A DNA stretch of 64,000 nucleotides from Methyloprofundus sp. (GTDB taxonomy: Bacteria; Pseudomonadota; Gammaproteobacteria; Methylococcales; Methylomonadaceae). Each line of letters starts with the position of its first letter. The first letter of the stretch is position 1. Positions 44,778-53,697 of this stretch are shown piece after piece. The stretch spans positions 248,001 to 312,000 of the forward strand of contig AP023240.1 of NCBI GenBank assembly GCA_016592635.1. Reading direction: 5' to 3'. The notes beneath the pieces are model-generated. The model was not told the origin of the DNA and searched no databases. It worked only from the letters and a program-made list of their open reading frames with translations. The position numbers were made by a program, and so were the translations under genes.

Positions 44778-44990
44778 ATGCAAACACAGTTAACAAATCA
44801 AATACACGATAGGAATAAACATATCGAACCACTTAAACGCAAATTGCTGGAATTACTTGAAGAAGTACTTGAGCATGACGGTTTTGGTGATATTCATGTG
44901 GAAATAAAAATCCTCAAGCGTAAGCAAAAGGAAGTCATTATCCACTGTGGAAAGCAATACCGTTTTGTTGTTGATGTACCTATGCAATAG
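44778..44990 (+). CDS. Small cytoplasmic protein of the secretion operon
   Basis: The protein has 70 residues with no signal or membrane segment. The N-terminal half is a charged helix (RKLLELLEEVLEHDGFGDIHVEI). The C-terminal half looks like a beta hairpin (EVIIHCGKQYRFVVDVP). The ATG has GAAAG upstream. It lies between the lipoprotein and the first pseudopilin genes. No family was recognised; it may be a regulator or an accessory factor. Confidence 0.65.
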   Translation: MQTQLTNQIHDRNKHIEPLKRKLLELLEEVLEHDGFGDIHVEIKILKRKQKEVIIHCGKQYRFVVDVPMQ

Positions 44991-45100
44991 AGGCGATAGA
45001 ACATTGAGTGCGAAGCGGGTTCGCATCAAAATTATTAAGTATCTAATGACCAAGAAACTGCGTGTGGCGGTTGCGGCATTAACCTGATCAAGAGAATAAA

Positions 45101-46159
45101 ATGAACATTGAACAAATGACCCATACCATTAAGCGCTTTCGTGCAGCGGATGTATCTTTAATTAAAGATGCAAAACTACGCAACAAAGCCCAAAAATTAC
45201 AAGCTAAGCAAAGTGGTTTTACTTTGCTGGAATTGTTGGTTGTGATCACGCTATTGGCAACACTGGCAACAGGTGCCTTGGTGGCTTATGAAGGCATTGG
45301 TGAAAACGCACAGGATACCGCCACTGCTGGTAATATTTTAGCGGCAGAAACCGCTATTCGTAACTACCGTGCGGTGGAAGATGAGTACCCAGAACAATGG
45401 GATAACTTGGCGAATGTGGATGGTACTTCTCCTGCTACAGGGGGCATGATGGCATTACTTGCACCGCAAACACAGGCTTTTTTCGGCCAGTGGGCTATTC
45501 CACTAGCGATTCATACTACCACACCTGCAGGTACTGTTTATGAAGCAGTGGCAACTGCAATGGGTGCAGTAGGGATTGCAGAGCTACAGGCAATTGATAG
45601 CAACGCGACTTTTACTGCTAATGTAGTGCCTAACTTGGCATTGAATGAAAGCTCTCCCTTTACGACTAACCCTGGAGCTGAAATTGAGTTGAACCCTCTT
45701 GGCGCTTTATTTGATGAGGCTTCTCCTGCTGCGGCTTTGGCATTATCTATTGTGCCTTCCAGCAAAGATGCTGGTACTTGTACCGCTGATGGTGTGACGA
45801 TTGCAGACACTTTTTCGGGGACGACAGTAACTAATAATAAGGAGCTAAACTTAATTAACGACGCAATGGATTCTGAGATCTGTCAGTTGGTATTGGCTGT
45901 CGGTTTTGGTAAAGATGTACCAGGGTCAACCATAGATAGTCGTGTTGCAATTTCGCAGGCACCTACTGCAGGCTCGGCAAATGTTAACCCTGCTGCAAAC
46001 TATGCGCGTTACGTTGCCTTGTTTCAAGTGGCAACAGATACTGATGACGATGGCATTATTCAGGCAGATGAAGTATTCAATAGAGCCCGTTTAGTGAGTG
46101 TGGTTGATGCTGAAGGCCGTACGGTCGACGAAGCACTTGCTGGTGCAAATGCTGGTTAA
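45101..46159 (+). CDS. Large pseudopilin with EF-hand calcium loop
   Basis: The protein has 352 residues. The prepilin cleavage site is QSG-FTLLELLVVITLLATLATGA: Gly39 at -1, Phe40 at +1 and Glu44 at +5. The 39-residue leader is long for this family, and no better internal start is seen. The globular part is large (about 280 residues), Ala/Thr-rich and has one pair of cysteines. Near the C-terminus DTDDDGIIQADE (313-324) is a perfect EF-hand loop. It would be processed by a prepilin peptidase not encoded in this window. A strong terminator follows, so it may be the most abundant pilin of the system. Confidence 0.88.
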   Translation: MNIEQMTHTIKRFRAADVSLIKDAKLRNKAQKLQAKQSGFTLLELLVVITLLATLATGALVAYEGIGENAQDTATAGNILAAETAIRNYRAVEDEYPEQWDNLANVDGTSPATGGMMALLAPQTQAFFGQWAIPLAIHTTTPAGTVYEAVATAMGAVGIAELQAIDSNATFTANVVPNLALNESSPFTTNPGAEIELNPLGALFDEASPAAALALSIVPSSKDAGTCTADGVTIADTFSGTTVTNNKELNLINDAMDSEICQLVLAVGFGKDVPGSTIDSRVAISQAPTAGSANVNPAANYARYVALFQVATDTDDDGIIQADEVFNRARLVSVVDAEGRTVDEALAGANAG

Positions 46160-46195
46160 GTCATTGCTAGATTTTAGCAAGTGATAACAAGGTTG

Positions 46196-46234
46196 TGGGC
46201 TAGGGTGACGAACCCTAGCCCATTTCTTTATTTT
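46196..46234 (+). terminator. Strong intrinsic terminator after the first pseudopilin gene
   Basis: TGGGCTAGGGT (46196-46206) and ACCCTAGCCCA (46212-46222) form a perfect 11-bp stem with a 5-base loop, followed by TTTCTTTATTTT. Confidence 0.9.
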
Positions 46235-46309
46235 CCATTCATAGGGTTAAAACTTTCGCCTTTTAGGCGAACAGATTTATCTCTCGCAGTTATCATGAGA
46301 AAAGAAATG

Positions 46310-46395
46310 TGTAGGATGGGCAAAGGGTTTTTGCGTGCCCATCTTTTACGGTATTAGTGATGGGCACGGGGTAAAGCTCCTTTGCCCATCCTACA
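46310..46395. repeat. REP-like double palindrome
   Basis: The outer arms TGTAGGATGGGCAAAG (46310-46325) and their exact complement (46380-46395) enclose an inner GTGCCCATC/GATGGGCAC pair. It lies in the 420-base gap between pseudopilin genes. The rest of the gap (46396-46647) shows no gene. Confidence 0.8.
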
Positions 46396-46647
46396 ACTGC
46401 TTTATTTATTTTAGTCAACAATTAAATATTGCGGTAAATGAGTTCTATAAAGCTTATTTACCCGAATATTTTATAAACAATCAAGCTAGTTAATGATGTT
46501 TGTTTGCTGCAGTGTTTTATCTTTATATACCTGTGGAGTAGTTAGTAAAAAGCAGCTCCAAGCTAATCACCCTAGCAAATGTTAGGTTTATTTCGCCCAA
46601 GTAATTTACCTTTGGTTTCTCCCTTGTGCTTTCAGAAAAGACTTTTT

Positions 46648-47271
46648 ATGCATGATTCAACCAACCTAAATAAAGCTCGGCTTTCTAGGCAAGAAACAGG
46701 GTTTACGCTACTAGAGATGGTAGTGGTTATTGCTTTGTTGGGCATCATTTCAGGTACGGTACTGCTAGGCTACGAAGGTGTACAAGAGCAAGGCAGAGAA
46801 GAGATGACCCGCTTTGAAATGGCAGAAATTCGTAAGGCTTTGTTACAGTTTCGGCGTGATAGTGGCAGCCATGATTTTCCAGGGCAGGGCATTTATGATT
46901 GCACTGGTGATGCGACACAAATAGCATGGTGTCAATCGCCAGCCAATTTCTGGATGTTATTTGATGACCCTATAGGCGTAGATTGGAATGATGATACCAA
47001 GCGGGGATGGCATGGGCCTTATTTGCGCAATCAATTTACTGTTGTTAATTATGAAGCTGTTACAGGGCTACAAGGGGTAGTTGATCCTTATAATAATCCG
47101 TATTTAATGTTGGGTTTAGGTGTTGAAGATGAAGATGATGAACCGCGACTGGTTAGTATGGGAGCAAATGGCGAGTATGACAGCGAGGATGACGGCGAGG
47201 ATGACGGCGAGGATGACTATAACCCGTGCTTAGCCAAGGATGATGATGTGGTTGTCTGTCTTTTACGTTAA
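46648..47271 (+). CDS. Pseudopilin with acidic C-terminus
   Basis: The protein has 207 residues from the ATG at 46648; an ATG at 46579 would add 23 residues to the leader and has no Shine-Dalgarno. The cleavage site is ETG-FTLLEMVVVIALLGIISGT. The C-terminal part has GANGEYDSEDD followed by short tandem GEDD units. This is a Ca-binding-like end as seen in GspG-type pseudopilins, though larger. Four cysteines could make two disulfides. It belongs to the same operon as the pseudopilins before and after. Confidence 0.85.
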   Translation: MHDSTNLNKARLSRQETGFTLLEMVVVIALLGIISGTVLLGYEGVQEQGREEMTRFEMAEIRKALLQFRRDSGSHDFPGQGIYDCTGDATQIAWCQSPANFWMLFDDPIGVDWNDDTKRGWHGPYLRNQFTVVNYEAVTGLQGVVDPYNNPYLMLGLGVEDEDDEPRLVSMGANGEYDSEDDGEDDGEDDYNPCLAKDDDVVVCLLR

Positions 47272-47283
47272 TGAAATAAATTG

Positions 47284-48327
47284 ATGAATGTACAGAATTG
47301 CATACGCAATAGGGGCATAAGCCTACATAAGTTCGCGCAGGCTCGGAAGCAAACAGGCTTCACTCTGTTGGAAATGGTCTTGGTATTATTCCTCGTTGGC
47401 TTAATGGCCTCTGCGACTTTAATGTTAACCGAGGGTGTGGAAGACCAAGCTAAATATGATGAAACTAAACGACGTATGAATGTTATTCGTAAAGCTATTG
47501 TCGGCGACCCGACACGCACTATCAATGGTGGTCCTGAAATCAGTGGCTTTGTGGCGGATATGGGACGTTTGCCTTTATGTATAGCCGAGTTGCTTGAATT
47601 GGGAGACGAGATAACCCCTGCAACCGATCCAAAGACTTATGAATCGCCTTGTGATGACAGTATCACGATAAGTGCATGGGCTATTGATGCAACTGTGGGT
47701 GTTGGTTATGGTTGGCGTGGCTCCTATATTTCGGTATTGCCAGAGGGTGATGGTGTATTGCGTTTCCGTGATGGTTATGGCAATTCGGATGCACTTGGTT
47801 CCAGTATGCCTAATTTCGGTTGGTCTTATGCCATTATAGCCGACGCACTTGGAGGCGATGAAACCAGAGTTGATTTGAATAGTAATGGCTTTAACAGCAC
47901 TGATGCGACAGGTGATATTAGTGCGAGTCAATTAGTTGTTAAGGACGACTGGCAAATTAGCAGTATTACGGTGAATTTTATTAATCAAAATGCTAACTCT
48001 AAACCTGATTCTGAGGTTAAGCTTATTTTAAGAATATACAATTCAGAGACTGAATATGTTGACGGAGATAGTGTAACATTAGCCCAAGATGCAATTCCAG
48101 CAGGTGGTCAACGCCAGGAAACATTTAATTTTGATGGCTCAAATGGTGTCGCTATTGGTACTCGTGCTTATGCACTTGTCTGCTATGAAGAATTTAGTGA
48201 CGCTGATGATTATGAGGTTTACGACGGAGATTGTGTGTCTGGAAATGGGGAGACTTCCAGTGCTAACATTCGTGCCTTGACTATTGCTCCGCGCCAATCT
48301 TTCACGGTGGAGTGGATCACACCGTGA
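47284..48327 (+). CDS. Large pseudopilin-like protein
   Basis: The protein has 347 residues; an in-frame TTG lies directly before the ATG. The cleavage site is QTG-FTLLEMVLVLFLVGLMASAT after a leader of about 25 residues. The globular domain contains GYGWRGSYISVLPEGDGVLRFRDGYGN, a pattern common in minor or major pseudopilins. It then has a C-terminal beta-rich extension of about 150 residues (SSITVNFINQNANSKPDSEVKLILRIYNSE), which may form a separate binding domain. It ends in a GTGA overlap with the next gene. Confidence 0.85.
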   Translation: MNVQNCIRNRGISLHKFAQARKQTGFTLLEMVLVLFLVGLMASATLMLTEGVEDQAKYDETKRRMNVIRKAIVGDPTRTINGGPEISGFVADMGRLPLCIAELLELGDEITPATDPKTYESPCDDSITISAWAIDATVGVGYGWRGSYISVLPEGDGVLRFRDGYGNSDALGSSMPNFGWSYAIIADALGGDETRVDLNSNGFNSTDATGDISASQLVVKDDWQISSITVNFINQNANSKPDSEVKLILRIYNSETEYVDGDSVTLAQDAIPAGGQRQETFNFDGSNGVAIGTRAYALVCYEEFSDADDYEVYDGDCVSGNGETSSANIRALTIAPRQSFTVEWITP

Positions 48328-50099
48328 ACTTAAAGCAATATTTGCCGCTTTTCGGGAAAGCATCGGAAATATTAGTCTGTGAAACCGACGGATTTTCATT
48401 ACGTGGTGCAGTGATAGCCTTGGTTGATAAGCAGCTTAAAGTGTTGCATCAGGCGACCATATCACAGGTGGATATGGCACAGGCATTGCCTGATTTGTTA
48501 ACTGCACTGCAAAATAGTGGTTGGCAAGGCGGCGGCTCCGCAGTGCTTTTGTCTCCTGCTGTTTTATCTACACTGGTGGAATTGCCCGTTAACCCCCAAA
48601 AGCCTAGGCCTTTGCAACAAATGATGGCATTGGTGCAGGGTGAAGTGGATGTATTGTTAATGCAACATATGACCCGTTGGTCGGTTGGGCACTTGTTGGT
48701 AGGACGGGGCTACTTGACGGCAGAGCAAGCACAAGCAGTGATGGATTTGCAGCAAGGTAGACCGAATCCAGCGGGTGGTTTGGAGTTGCAAGATAAATAT
48801 TCTTTTCGCCGCTTTGGTGATTTGGCTGTGGAATTAGGCTATATCAAGGCTAGTCAGTTAGCGGCCTGTTTAACGGGGCAAGAGTGGTTAAAAGCCGAGG
48901 ATGATCTTATTGAGTGCAATTGGATTCATCAAGGTGCGGTTGACGATGTGCCAGGCACCTTTAATTGGCTGGTGAGTTGTATCAGTCAATCATTGTTTCA
49001 GCGTTGGGTCGCTGCGTTTACCAAACAAGGTTTAAACTTGACGGCCATGTACCCCTATGCGGGATGCAGTACGTCGTTACTGCCGGAAATGAATGCCGCA
49101 AATATAGTGCTGGAATCACGCATGGGCTTGGCACTGACGGTACGTACCGAAACGGGGCAGATAACGCAGCAGCAAGCTGATTTTAATGTTGCTAAACCTG
49201 CACTGGCACTCTGTTTGGAAGCTTATCATGCCCTGCAGGCAAATACCCGTGAACCTGTCTGGGTGGCTTGTGAGCAAGAGAATGCGGCTACTTTAATAAG
49301 CGAGTTGCAGCAGGCACTAGGGATTGAAGTACACCTGTTGACACATGCGGCTGTCACCGAGCTTGTCAGTCTGGGTATGTTGGGCGTTGCGAATTGTGTA
49401 TTAAATTCGGCTGGTAAGCATTTTTGTCTTGGTGTACGTGAAGGCGGACCGCCGCCGCCGCCTATGCAACGCTTGGAAGTACGTGCAACCATGTTGGCAG
49501 CTTGCCTTTTGCTTGCATTGGTAGGGACTGAGTTGTCCTTGTATTTGCGTCATGCGCAGGCGGAGGCAGAGCTGCATGACTTGAAAGGTAAATGGAGTAG
49601 TTTGGATACGGCAAGCAAGCGTATCCAGGCAGAAATAAAAGCAATTAAATTGCGTACACAAGACTTGGAAAAGCAGCATGCCGAACAGGCGCGCCTAAAG
49701 GCAATGTTGAATTTTTATAATGTTGCGATTCCTGAACGCGTAGCACTCATTCAAAATATATTGGGTACTTTACAAAGTACGGTTAGTAATGAAGTGATTA
49801 TTATCAGTTTGGACGAGGGTGGTAAAAAGCAACTTCCTGCCAGATCGCCTTTGAGCGTGTTTTCTGAGCTGAATAAAAGTCAAGAAATAGAGAGTTTTAT
49901 GATTGATGCCTGGGCATTAACTGAAGCAACAGCGCAAACTTTTATTCAGAATATGCAACGTGCTGTGGCTCCTTATCAGCTGAAAGTGAATGATACTCCT
50001 GTTTTGAGTGCAAAGGGGCCGCTTAATTTGGATGGGTTTAGCGTTAAGATGCGCCTGATTAAACTACAAGCCACTGAACAGGGGCAAGCAATACTTTAA
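48324..50099 (+). CDS. GspL-like PilM-PilN fusion with an inserted MshEN-like module
   Basis: The protein has 591 residues from the GTG at 48324, which overlaps the preceding stop (GTGA) and has GGAG 11 bases upstream; a GTG at 48312 is an alternative. The N-terminal half looks like an actin-fold PilM domain (ETDGFSLRGAVIAL, VLLSPAVLSTLVELPVNP). Inserted at about 119-187 are two tandem motifs, VGHLLVGRGYLTAEQAQAVMDLQ and RFGDLAVELGYIKASQLAACLTGQ, that resemble the MshEN/GspE N-terminal domain. A poly-proline linker leads to one membrane helix (about 388-408), a coiled coil and a PilN/GspL-like periplasmic ferredoxin fold. It would couple the cytoplasmic ATPase to the periplasmic assembly. Confidence 0.82.
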   Translation: MNLKQYLPLFGKASEILVCETDGFSLRGAVIALVDKQLKVLHQATISQVDMAQALPDLLTALQNSGWQGGGSAVLLSPAVLSTLVELPVNPQKPRPLQQMMALVQGEVDVLLMQHMTRWSVGHLLVGRGYLTAEQAQAVMDLQQGRPNPAGGLELQDKYSFRRFGDLAVELGYIKASQLAACLTGQEWLKAEDDLIECNWIHQGAVDDVPGTFNWLVSCISQSLFQRWVAAFTKQGLNLTAMYPYAGCSTSLLPEMNAANIVLESRMGLALTVRTETGQITQQQADFNVAKPALALCLEAYHALQANTREPVWVACEQENAATLISELQQALGIEVHLLTHAAVTELVSLGMLGVANCVLNSAGKHFCLGVREGGPPPPPMQRLEVRATMLAACLLLALVGTELSLYLRHAQAEAELHDLKGKWSSLDTASKRIQAEIKAIKLRTQDLEKQHAEQARLKAMLNFYNVAIPERVALIQNILGTLQSTVSNEVIIISLDEGGKKQLPARSPLSVFSELNKSQEIESFMIDAWALTEATAQTFIQNMQRAVAPYQLKVNDTPVLSAKGPLNLDGFSVKMRLIKLQATEQGQAIL

Positions 50100-50785
50100 T
50101 GAAGTTAAGTCAACGTGAGCAAGTGTTATCCGCTTTAGTTATTGTGGTATTGGTGGTTGGAGCCTATGGTTTTTTACGTTTTTTTCCTGCTAATCAGAAA
50201 ATTGACAGTTTGCAAAAAAATGCCAGCGCAACGCAAAGGCGTTTATTTAGAGCGCGTATTCCCGATCAACCTACTGAAGATATAGATAAGTTAAACAAGG
50301 AGTTGGAGGAGCTAAGGCAGGAGATTGACTTGACCAATGAGATGGCTCGGGAGATCATGCACCGCTTGGCACCGCTTGATTCGCAGACATTGAAACTACA
50401 TATTTCGCAATTGGCACACAATAGTGGTGTTTATATTCGTAGTAACAAGAAATGGTTAACAAAACCAGCCAATATGCAGTCCAATCCAGCTGCTAAAAAA
50501 ACCAAGAAAAAAAAGGCTCAAGCAAAAACTGAGTTTGTTGACGATTTGGTTTTGCCTGCAACCGCGAGCTGGGTTGCACGTATGTCGCCAGGCACATTAT
50601 TTGCACGTCCCATGCAACGTCTTGAGCTGGAAGGTTCTTATGCAGAAATTCGCCAATTTATTTATGGTTTAAGTGAGTTATCTTATCAAGTCACCGTGTT
50701 GAAAATTAATATTTCCAAAGGACCGAACGAGATACCTGCGGGCTATGCACAAAAATTGGTGTCTGAATTGATTTTGGCACTATAG
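50099..50785 (+). CDS. PilO/GspM-like inner membrane assembly protein
   Basis: The protein has 228 residues with one N-terminal membrane helix (about 10-28), a coiled coil (near 60-90) and a C-terminal periplasmic domain with LELEGSYAEIRQFIYGLSELSYQVTVLKINIS, typical of PilO. A lysine-rich loop (KKTKKKKAQAK) separates the halves. It overlaps the GspL-like gene by one base (TAATG). It is the expected dimerisation partner of the PilN-like domain. Confidence 0.85.
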   Translation: MKLSQREQVLSALVIVVLVVGAYGFLRFFPANQKIDSLQKNASATQRRLFRARIPDQPTEDIDKLNKELEELRQEIDLTNEMAREIMHRLAPLDSQTLKLHISQLAHNSGVYIRSNKKWLTKPANMQSNPAAKKTKKKKAQAKTEFVDDLVLPATASWVARMSPGTLFARPMQRLELEGSYAEIRQFIYGLSELSYQVTVLKINISKGPNEIPAGYAQKLVSELILAL

Positions 50786-50792
50786 GTAGTTT

Positions 50793-52439
50793 ATGGCAAT
50801 AAGTGATGAGAAATTATTAGAGGCTGGGATACGCAGTGGTTTGATTGAGGCACGGCAATTAGACGCTTTGCGTTTGGCGGCTCGCAAAAAACAGCTACCT
50901 TTATTACGGGTGGTACAAGCACATTACCGTTTTCCATTGTCTGTTTTGTATCGTGCAGTCGCCGAGCAAAGTGGGCTTGCTTATATTGATATTATCAGTT
51001 GCAAGATCGCGGATAGTTATTTTAAAAAAATTCCGCCAAGCTTAATTCGTCGTATAGCGGTGTTGCCAGTGGTGTCTGGGGAACAAGTGTACTTGGCGGT
51101 TGCCAATCCATTTGAGCGAGCGTCAATTGATACTATCCAGCGTCTTTTAGGGCAGCCGTTACCTTTAGCAGTTGTTGATGCCTCTGCATTAAGCATAAAA
51201 ATAGCCCGAGTTCTAGAGAACCAAGCGACTGCTGTGACAGCAGGTAGTTCGGTAGCAGAGGCAACGGATTTAGTTAATTTATTAGATGTTATTATTAGTG
51301 AGGCGTATTTAAACCGTGCTTCCGATATTCATTTAGTGATAGAAAAAACAGGGTTGCGCGTGCGTCTACGTATTGATGGTAAGTTGCATGATTACCCTGT
51401 TGCTGTTGATCTGGACGCAGGCTTGGGGATCATTTCGCGGATTAAAGTGCTGTCTGATCTGGATATTTCCGAGCAACGTCAACCTCAGGATGGTGGTTTT
51501 TCTTATTACTTGGCAGCTCCCATTGATAAAAGCTTTAATATCCGCGTGGCAACTGCCCCGATACGCTTAGGTGAACGGGTTACAATGCGCTTGTTGGCTG
51601 AGGAGTCTAATGCCTTGAGCCTGATAGATTTAGGTATGGCAAGTGCAGATTTGGTGCGTTTTAGGCAGGCAATTGCCAAACCTTATGGCTTAATTTTATT
51701 GACGGGTCCTACCGGTAGTGGCAAGTCGACAACTTTATGTGCGGCGTTACAGGAAATTAATCAGCCGGATATTAATATTATGACCGTAGAAAACCCGATT
51801 GAGTATGTGATTGCCGGAGTTTCCCAGTTACAGACTGGTTCGAAAGTGAGTTTTGCAGCTGCTTTGCGTTCATTTCTACGTCATGATCCTGATGTATTGA
51901 TGGTGGGTGAGATACGCGATGCCGAGACAGCCGATGTTGCGGTGAAGGCGGCGATGACCGGGCATATGGTTTTTTCTACATTGCATACCAATAACGCGGT
52001 GAGTGCAGTGACGCGTTTAATTGACATTGGTTGTGAGCCTTTTTTGATTGGCTCTACAGTTACCGCGGTTATTGCGCAACGTTTGGTACGGCAATTATGT
52101 GTCCATTGCCGTACGCCAAGACTTGCACACGCAAGTGAATTTGAGGAGTTAGGTGTCGTTGAGGCCGTCAGTATTTTTCAGCCAGTGGGTTGTTCATTAT
52201 GCCAAGGTTCCGGGTATAAAGGTAGGCTAGGCTTGTTCGAGACTTTGTGGTTTGATGATCAGTTGGCTCGTATGGTGACTCGGGGAGCGGATGAAGAAAT
52301 GTTGGAAGAGAATGCTGGCAAGCGTCTGCAATATATGTGGGAAGATGGCATACGTAAAGTATTGCAAGGGCTGACGACATTGGATGAGCTGCGTAATGTA
52401 GCAACTTATAAAACGCATCCAGTACTACGCGAGGGTTGA
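50793..52439 (+). CDS. GspE/PilB-type assembly ATPase
   Basis: The protein has 548 residues. The N-terminal domain (about 1-150) is of T2SSE_N type. The catalytic domain has Walker A GPTGSGKST (about 303-311), the Asp box (MTVENPIEYVI), Walker B LMVGEIRDAETADVAVKAA, the His box GHMVFSTLHTNNA and a tetracysteine zinc site (CVHC near 436, CSLC near 468). These mark an extension ATPase of the GspE/PilB/MshE group, not a PilT retraction motor. It powers pseudopilus growth on the cytoplasmic face. Confidence 0.95.
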   Translation: MAISDEKLLEAGIRSGLIEARQLDALRLAARKKQLPLLRVVQAHYRFPLSVLYRAVAEQSGLAYIDIISCKIADSYFKKIPPSLIRRIAVLPVVSGEQVYLAVANPFERASIDTIQRLLGQPLPLAVVDASALSIKIARVLENQATAVTAGSSVAEATDLVNLLDVIISEAYLNRASDIHLVIEKTGLRVRLRIDGKLHDYPVAVDLDAGLGIISRIKVLSDLDISEQRQPQDGGFSYYLAAPIDKSFNIRVATAPIRLGERVTMRLLAEESNALSLIDLGMASADLVRFRQAIAKPYGLILLTGPTGSGKSTTLCAALQEINQPDINIMTVENPIEYVIAGVSQLQTGSKVSFAAALRSFLRHDPDVLMVGEIRDAETADVAVKAAMTGHMVFSTLHTNNAVSAVTRLIDIGCEPFLIGSTVTAVIAQRLVRQLCVHCRTPRLAHASEFEELGVVEAVSIFQPVGCSLCQGSGYKGRLGLFETLWFDDQLARMVTRGADEEMLEENAGKRLQYMWEDGIRKVLQGLTTLDELRNVATYKTHPVLREG

Positions 52440-52440
52440 G

Positions 52441-53664
52441 GTGGCTTATTTTTCCTATGTGGCACTCAATAATATGGGGACGGAAGTTGCAGGTGAAGTG
52501 CAGGCTGATGATTTAAGTGCTGCCATGCAGAGCTTGCGGCAACGAGGTTTCCGCGTTATGGAGTTAAAGGAAGCGCGCGGGCAACAAGGTTTCTTGGGGC
52601 AGGCTAACTTTTCTGATTGGCTGGCTTCCCAGCGTTCAGTCAGTGCTGCGAGTATGATTTTTTTCTTTCGGCAAATGGCTTTTATGCTGGCTGCGGGGCT
52701 CTCGGTTAGCCAGGCACTGAGCTTGGCACAAGCCCAAATGACCAGTAGCCGCCTGAACTTGACGCTACGTTTGATGCAAAAGGATATTGAGTCTGGACAT
52801 GCTATGTCGGTTGCCATGCAAAAACATAAAGACGTGTTTCCTGACATAGTGGTTAACCTTATAGTAGCAGGCGAAACCACAGGTGATCTTGGTAGCATCA
52901 TGGAGCGATTGGCTATTCATTTTGAGAAAAGGGCCGCTTTGCGCGCGCAAATGATTAATGCGATGATTTATCCATGCTTCGTCGTGTTTGCGGCCATTGG
53001 GGTAGGGGTTTTTATGGTGGTTAAGATTATTCCCCAATTTGCTAAGTTCTTATTAGGTAAAGGCAAAGCTTTACCACCATCGACTCAGATGCTGATTGAC
53101 CTTTCCGATGTGATACGTGCGGATGGCTTATTTATTATTGCGCTATTGATTGCAATCGTCATTGCCCTGTTGCTTTTTTATCAAACACGCAGCGGCCGTT
53201 TGGCGATAGATATGGTTTTGTTGCGTTTGCCTATGATGGGGCCTTTACAAGTTAAGGCTTCTATGGCTCAGTTATCATGGGCTTTGTCGATACTTATACG
53301 TAGTGGGGTAACGGTATTTGACGCTATGAAGGTGACCAGTCAATTGCTTGCTAACCGCGTCTATTCTGATCAGTTGCAAGTTGCTGCCGAGAAAATTTTA
53401 CAAGGACAAGATATCTCTCGTAGTATCAATCACCCGCAAATCCCTGTCTTGGTAGTACAGATGATTGCAATTGGAGAAGGTACGGGCAAGCTTGATGAAG
53501 TGTTGCAGGAGTTGGGCACTTATTACGAAAGTTTATTATCTATTGCGGTAAAACGCTTATCTGCAATGATTGAGCCGATGATGATATTGGTGATTGGCGG
53601 CATGGTTGGATTTGTTTATTACGCTTTTTTTCAGGCTTTATTTTCACTCGTCGGGCAGGGATAA
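52441..53664 (+). CDS. GspF/PilC-type inner membrane platform protein
   Basis: The protein has 407 residues from a GTG one base after the ATPase stop. The first helical bundle (about 75-170) shows FFFRQMAFMLAAGLSVSQAL and ETTGDLGSIMERLA. The second (about 275-370) repeats the pattern as LSWALSILIRSGVTVFDAM and GEGTGKLDEVLQELG. Three membrane helices follow the usual order. It forms the inner-membrane platform above the ATPase. Confidence 0.95.
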   Translation: MAYFSYVALNNMGTEVAGEVQADDLSAAMQSLRQRGFRVMELKEARGQQGFLGQANFSDWLASQRSVSAASMIFFFRQMAFMLAAGLSVSQALSLAQAQMTSSRLNLTLRLMQKDIESGHAMSVAMQKHKDVFPDIVVNLIVAGETTGDLGSIMERLAIHFEKRAALRAQMINAMIYPCFVVFAAIGVGVFMVVKIIPQFAKFLLGKGKALPPSTQMLIDLSDVIRADGLFIIALLIAIVIALLLFYQTRSGRLAIDMVLLRLPMMGPLQVKASMAQLSWALSILIRSGVTVFDAMKVTSQLLANRVYSDQLQVAAEKILQGQDISRSINHPQIPVLVVQMIAIGEGTGKLDEVLQELGTYYESLLSIAVKRLSAMIEPMMILVIGGMVGFVYYAFFQALFSLVGQG

Positions 53665-53697
53665 CAGCATATTTTGTACAATGATCAAGAGGGGCTT

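Noticed and set aside
46579..46647. Earlier start for the second pseudopilin
   Set aside because: It would give a leader longer by 23 residues with no ribosome site. The ATG at 46648 leaves a normal leader.
42563..53664. Standard gsp type II secretion operon
   Set aside because: Core parts match, but the pseudopilin sizes, the Sel1 lipoprotein, the PilP-like protein and the gene order differ. It is therefore reported as secretion/pilus-like rather than as Gsp.
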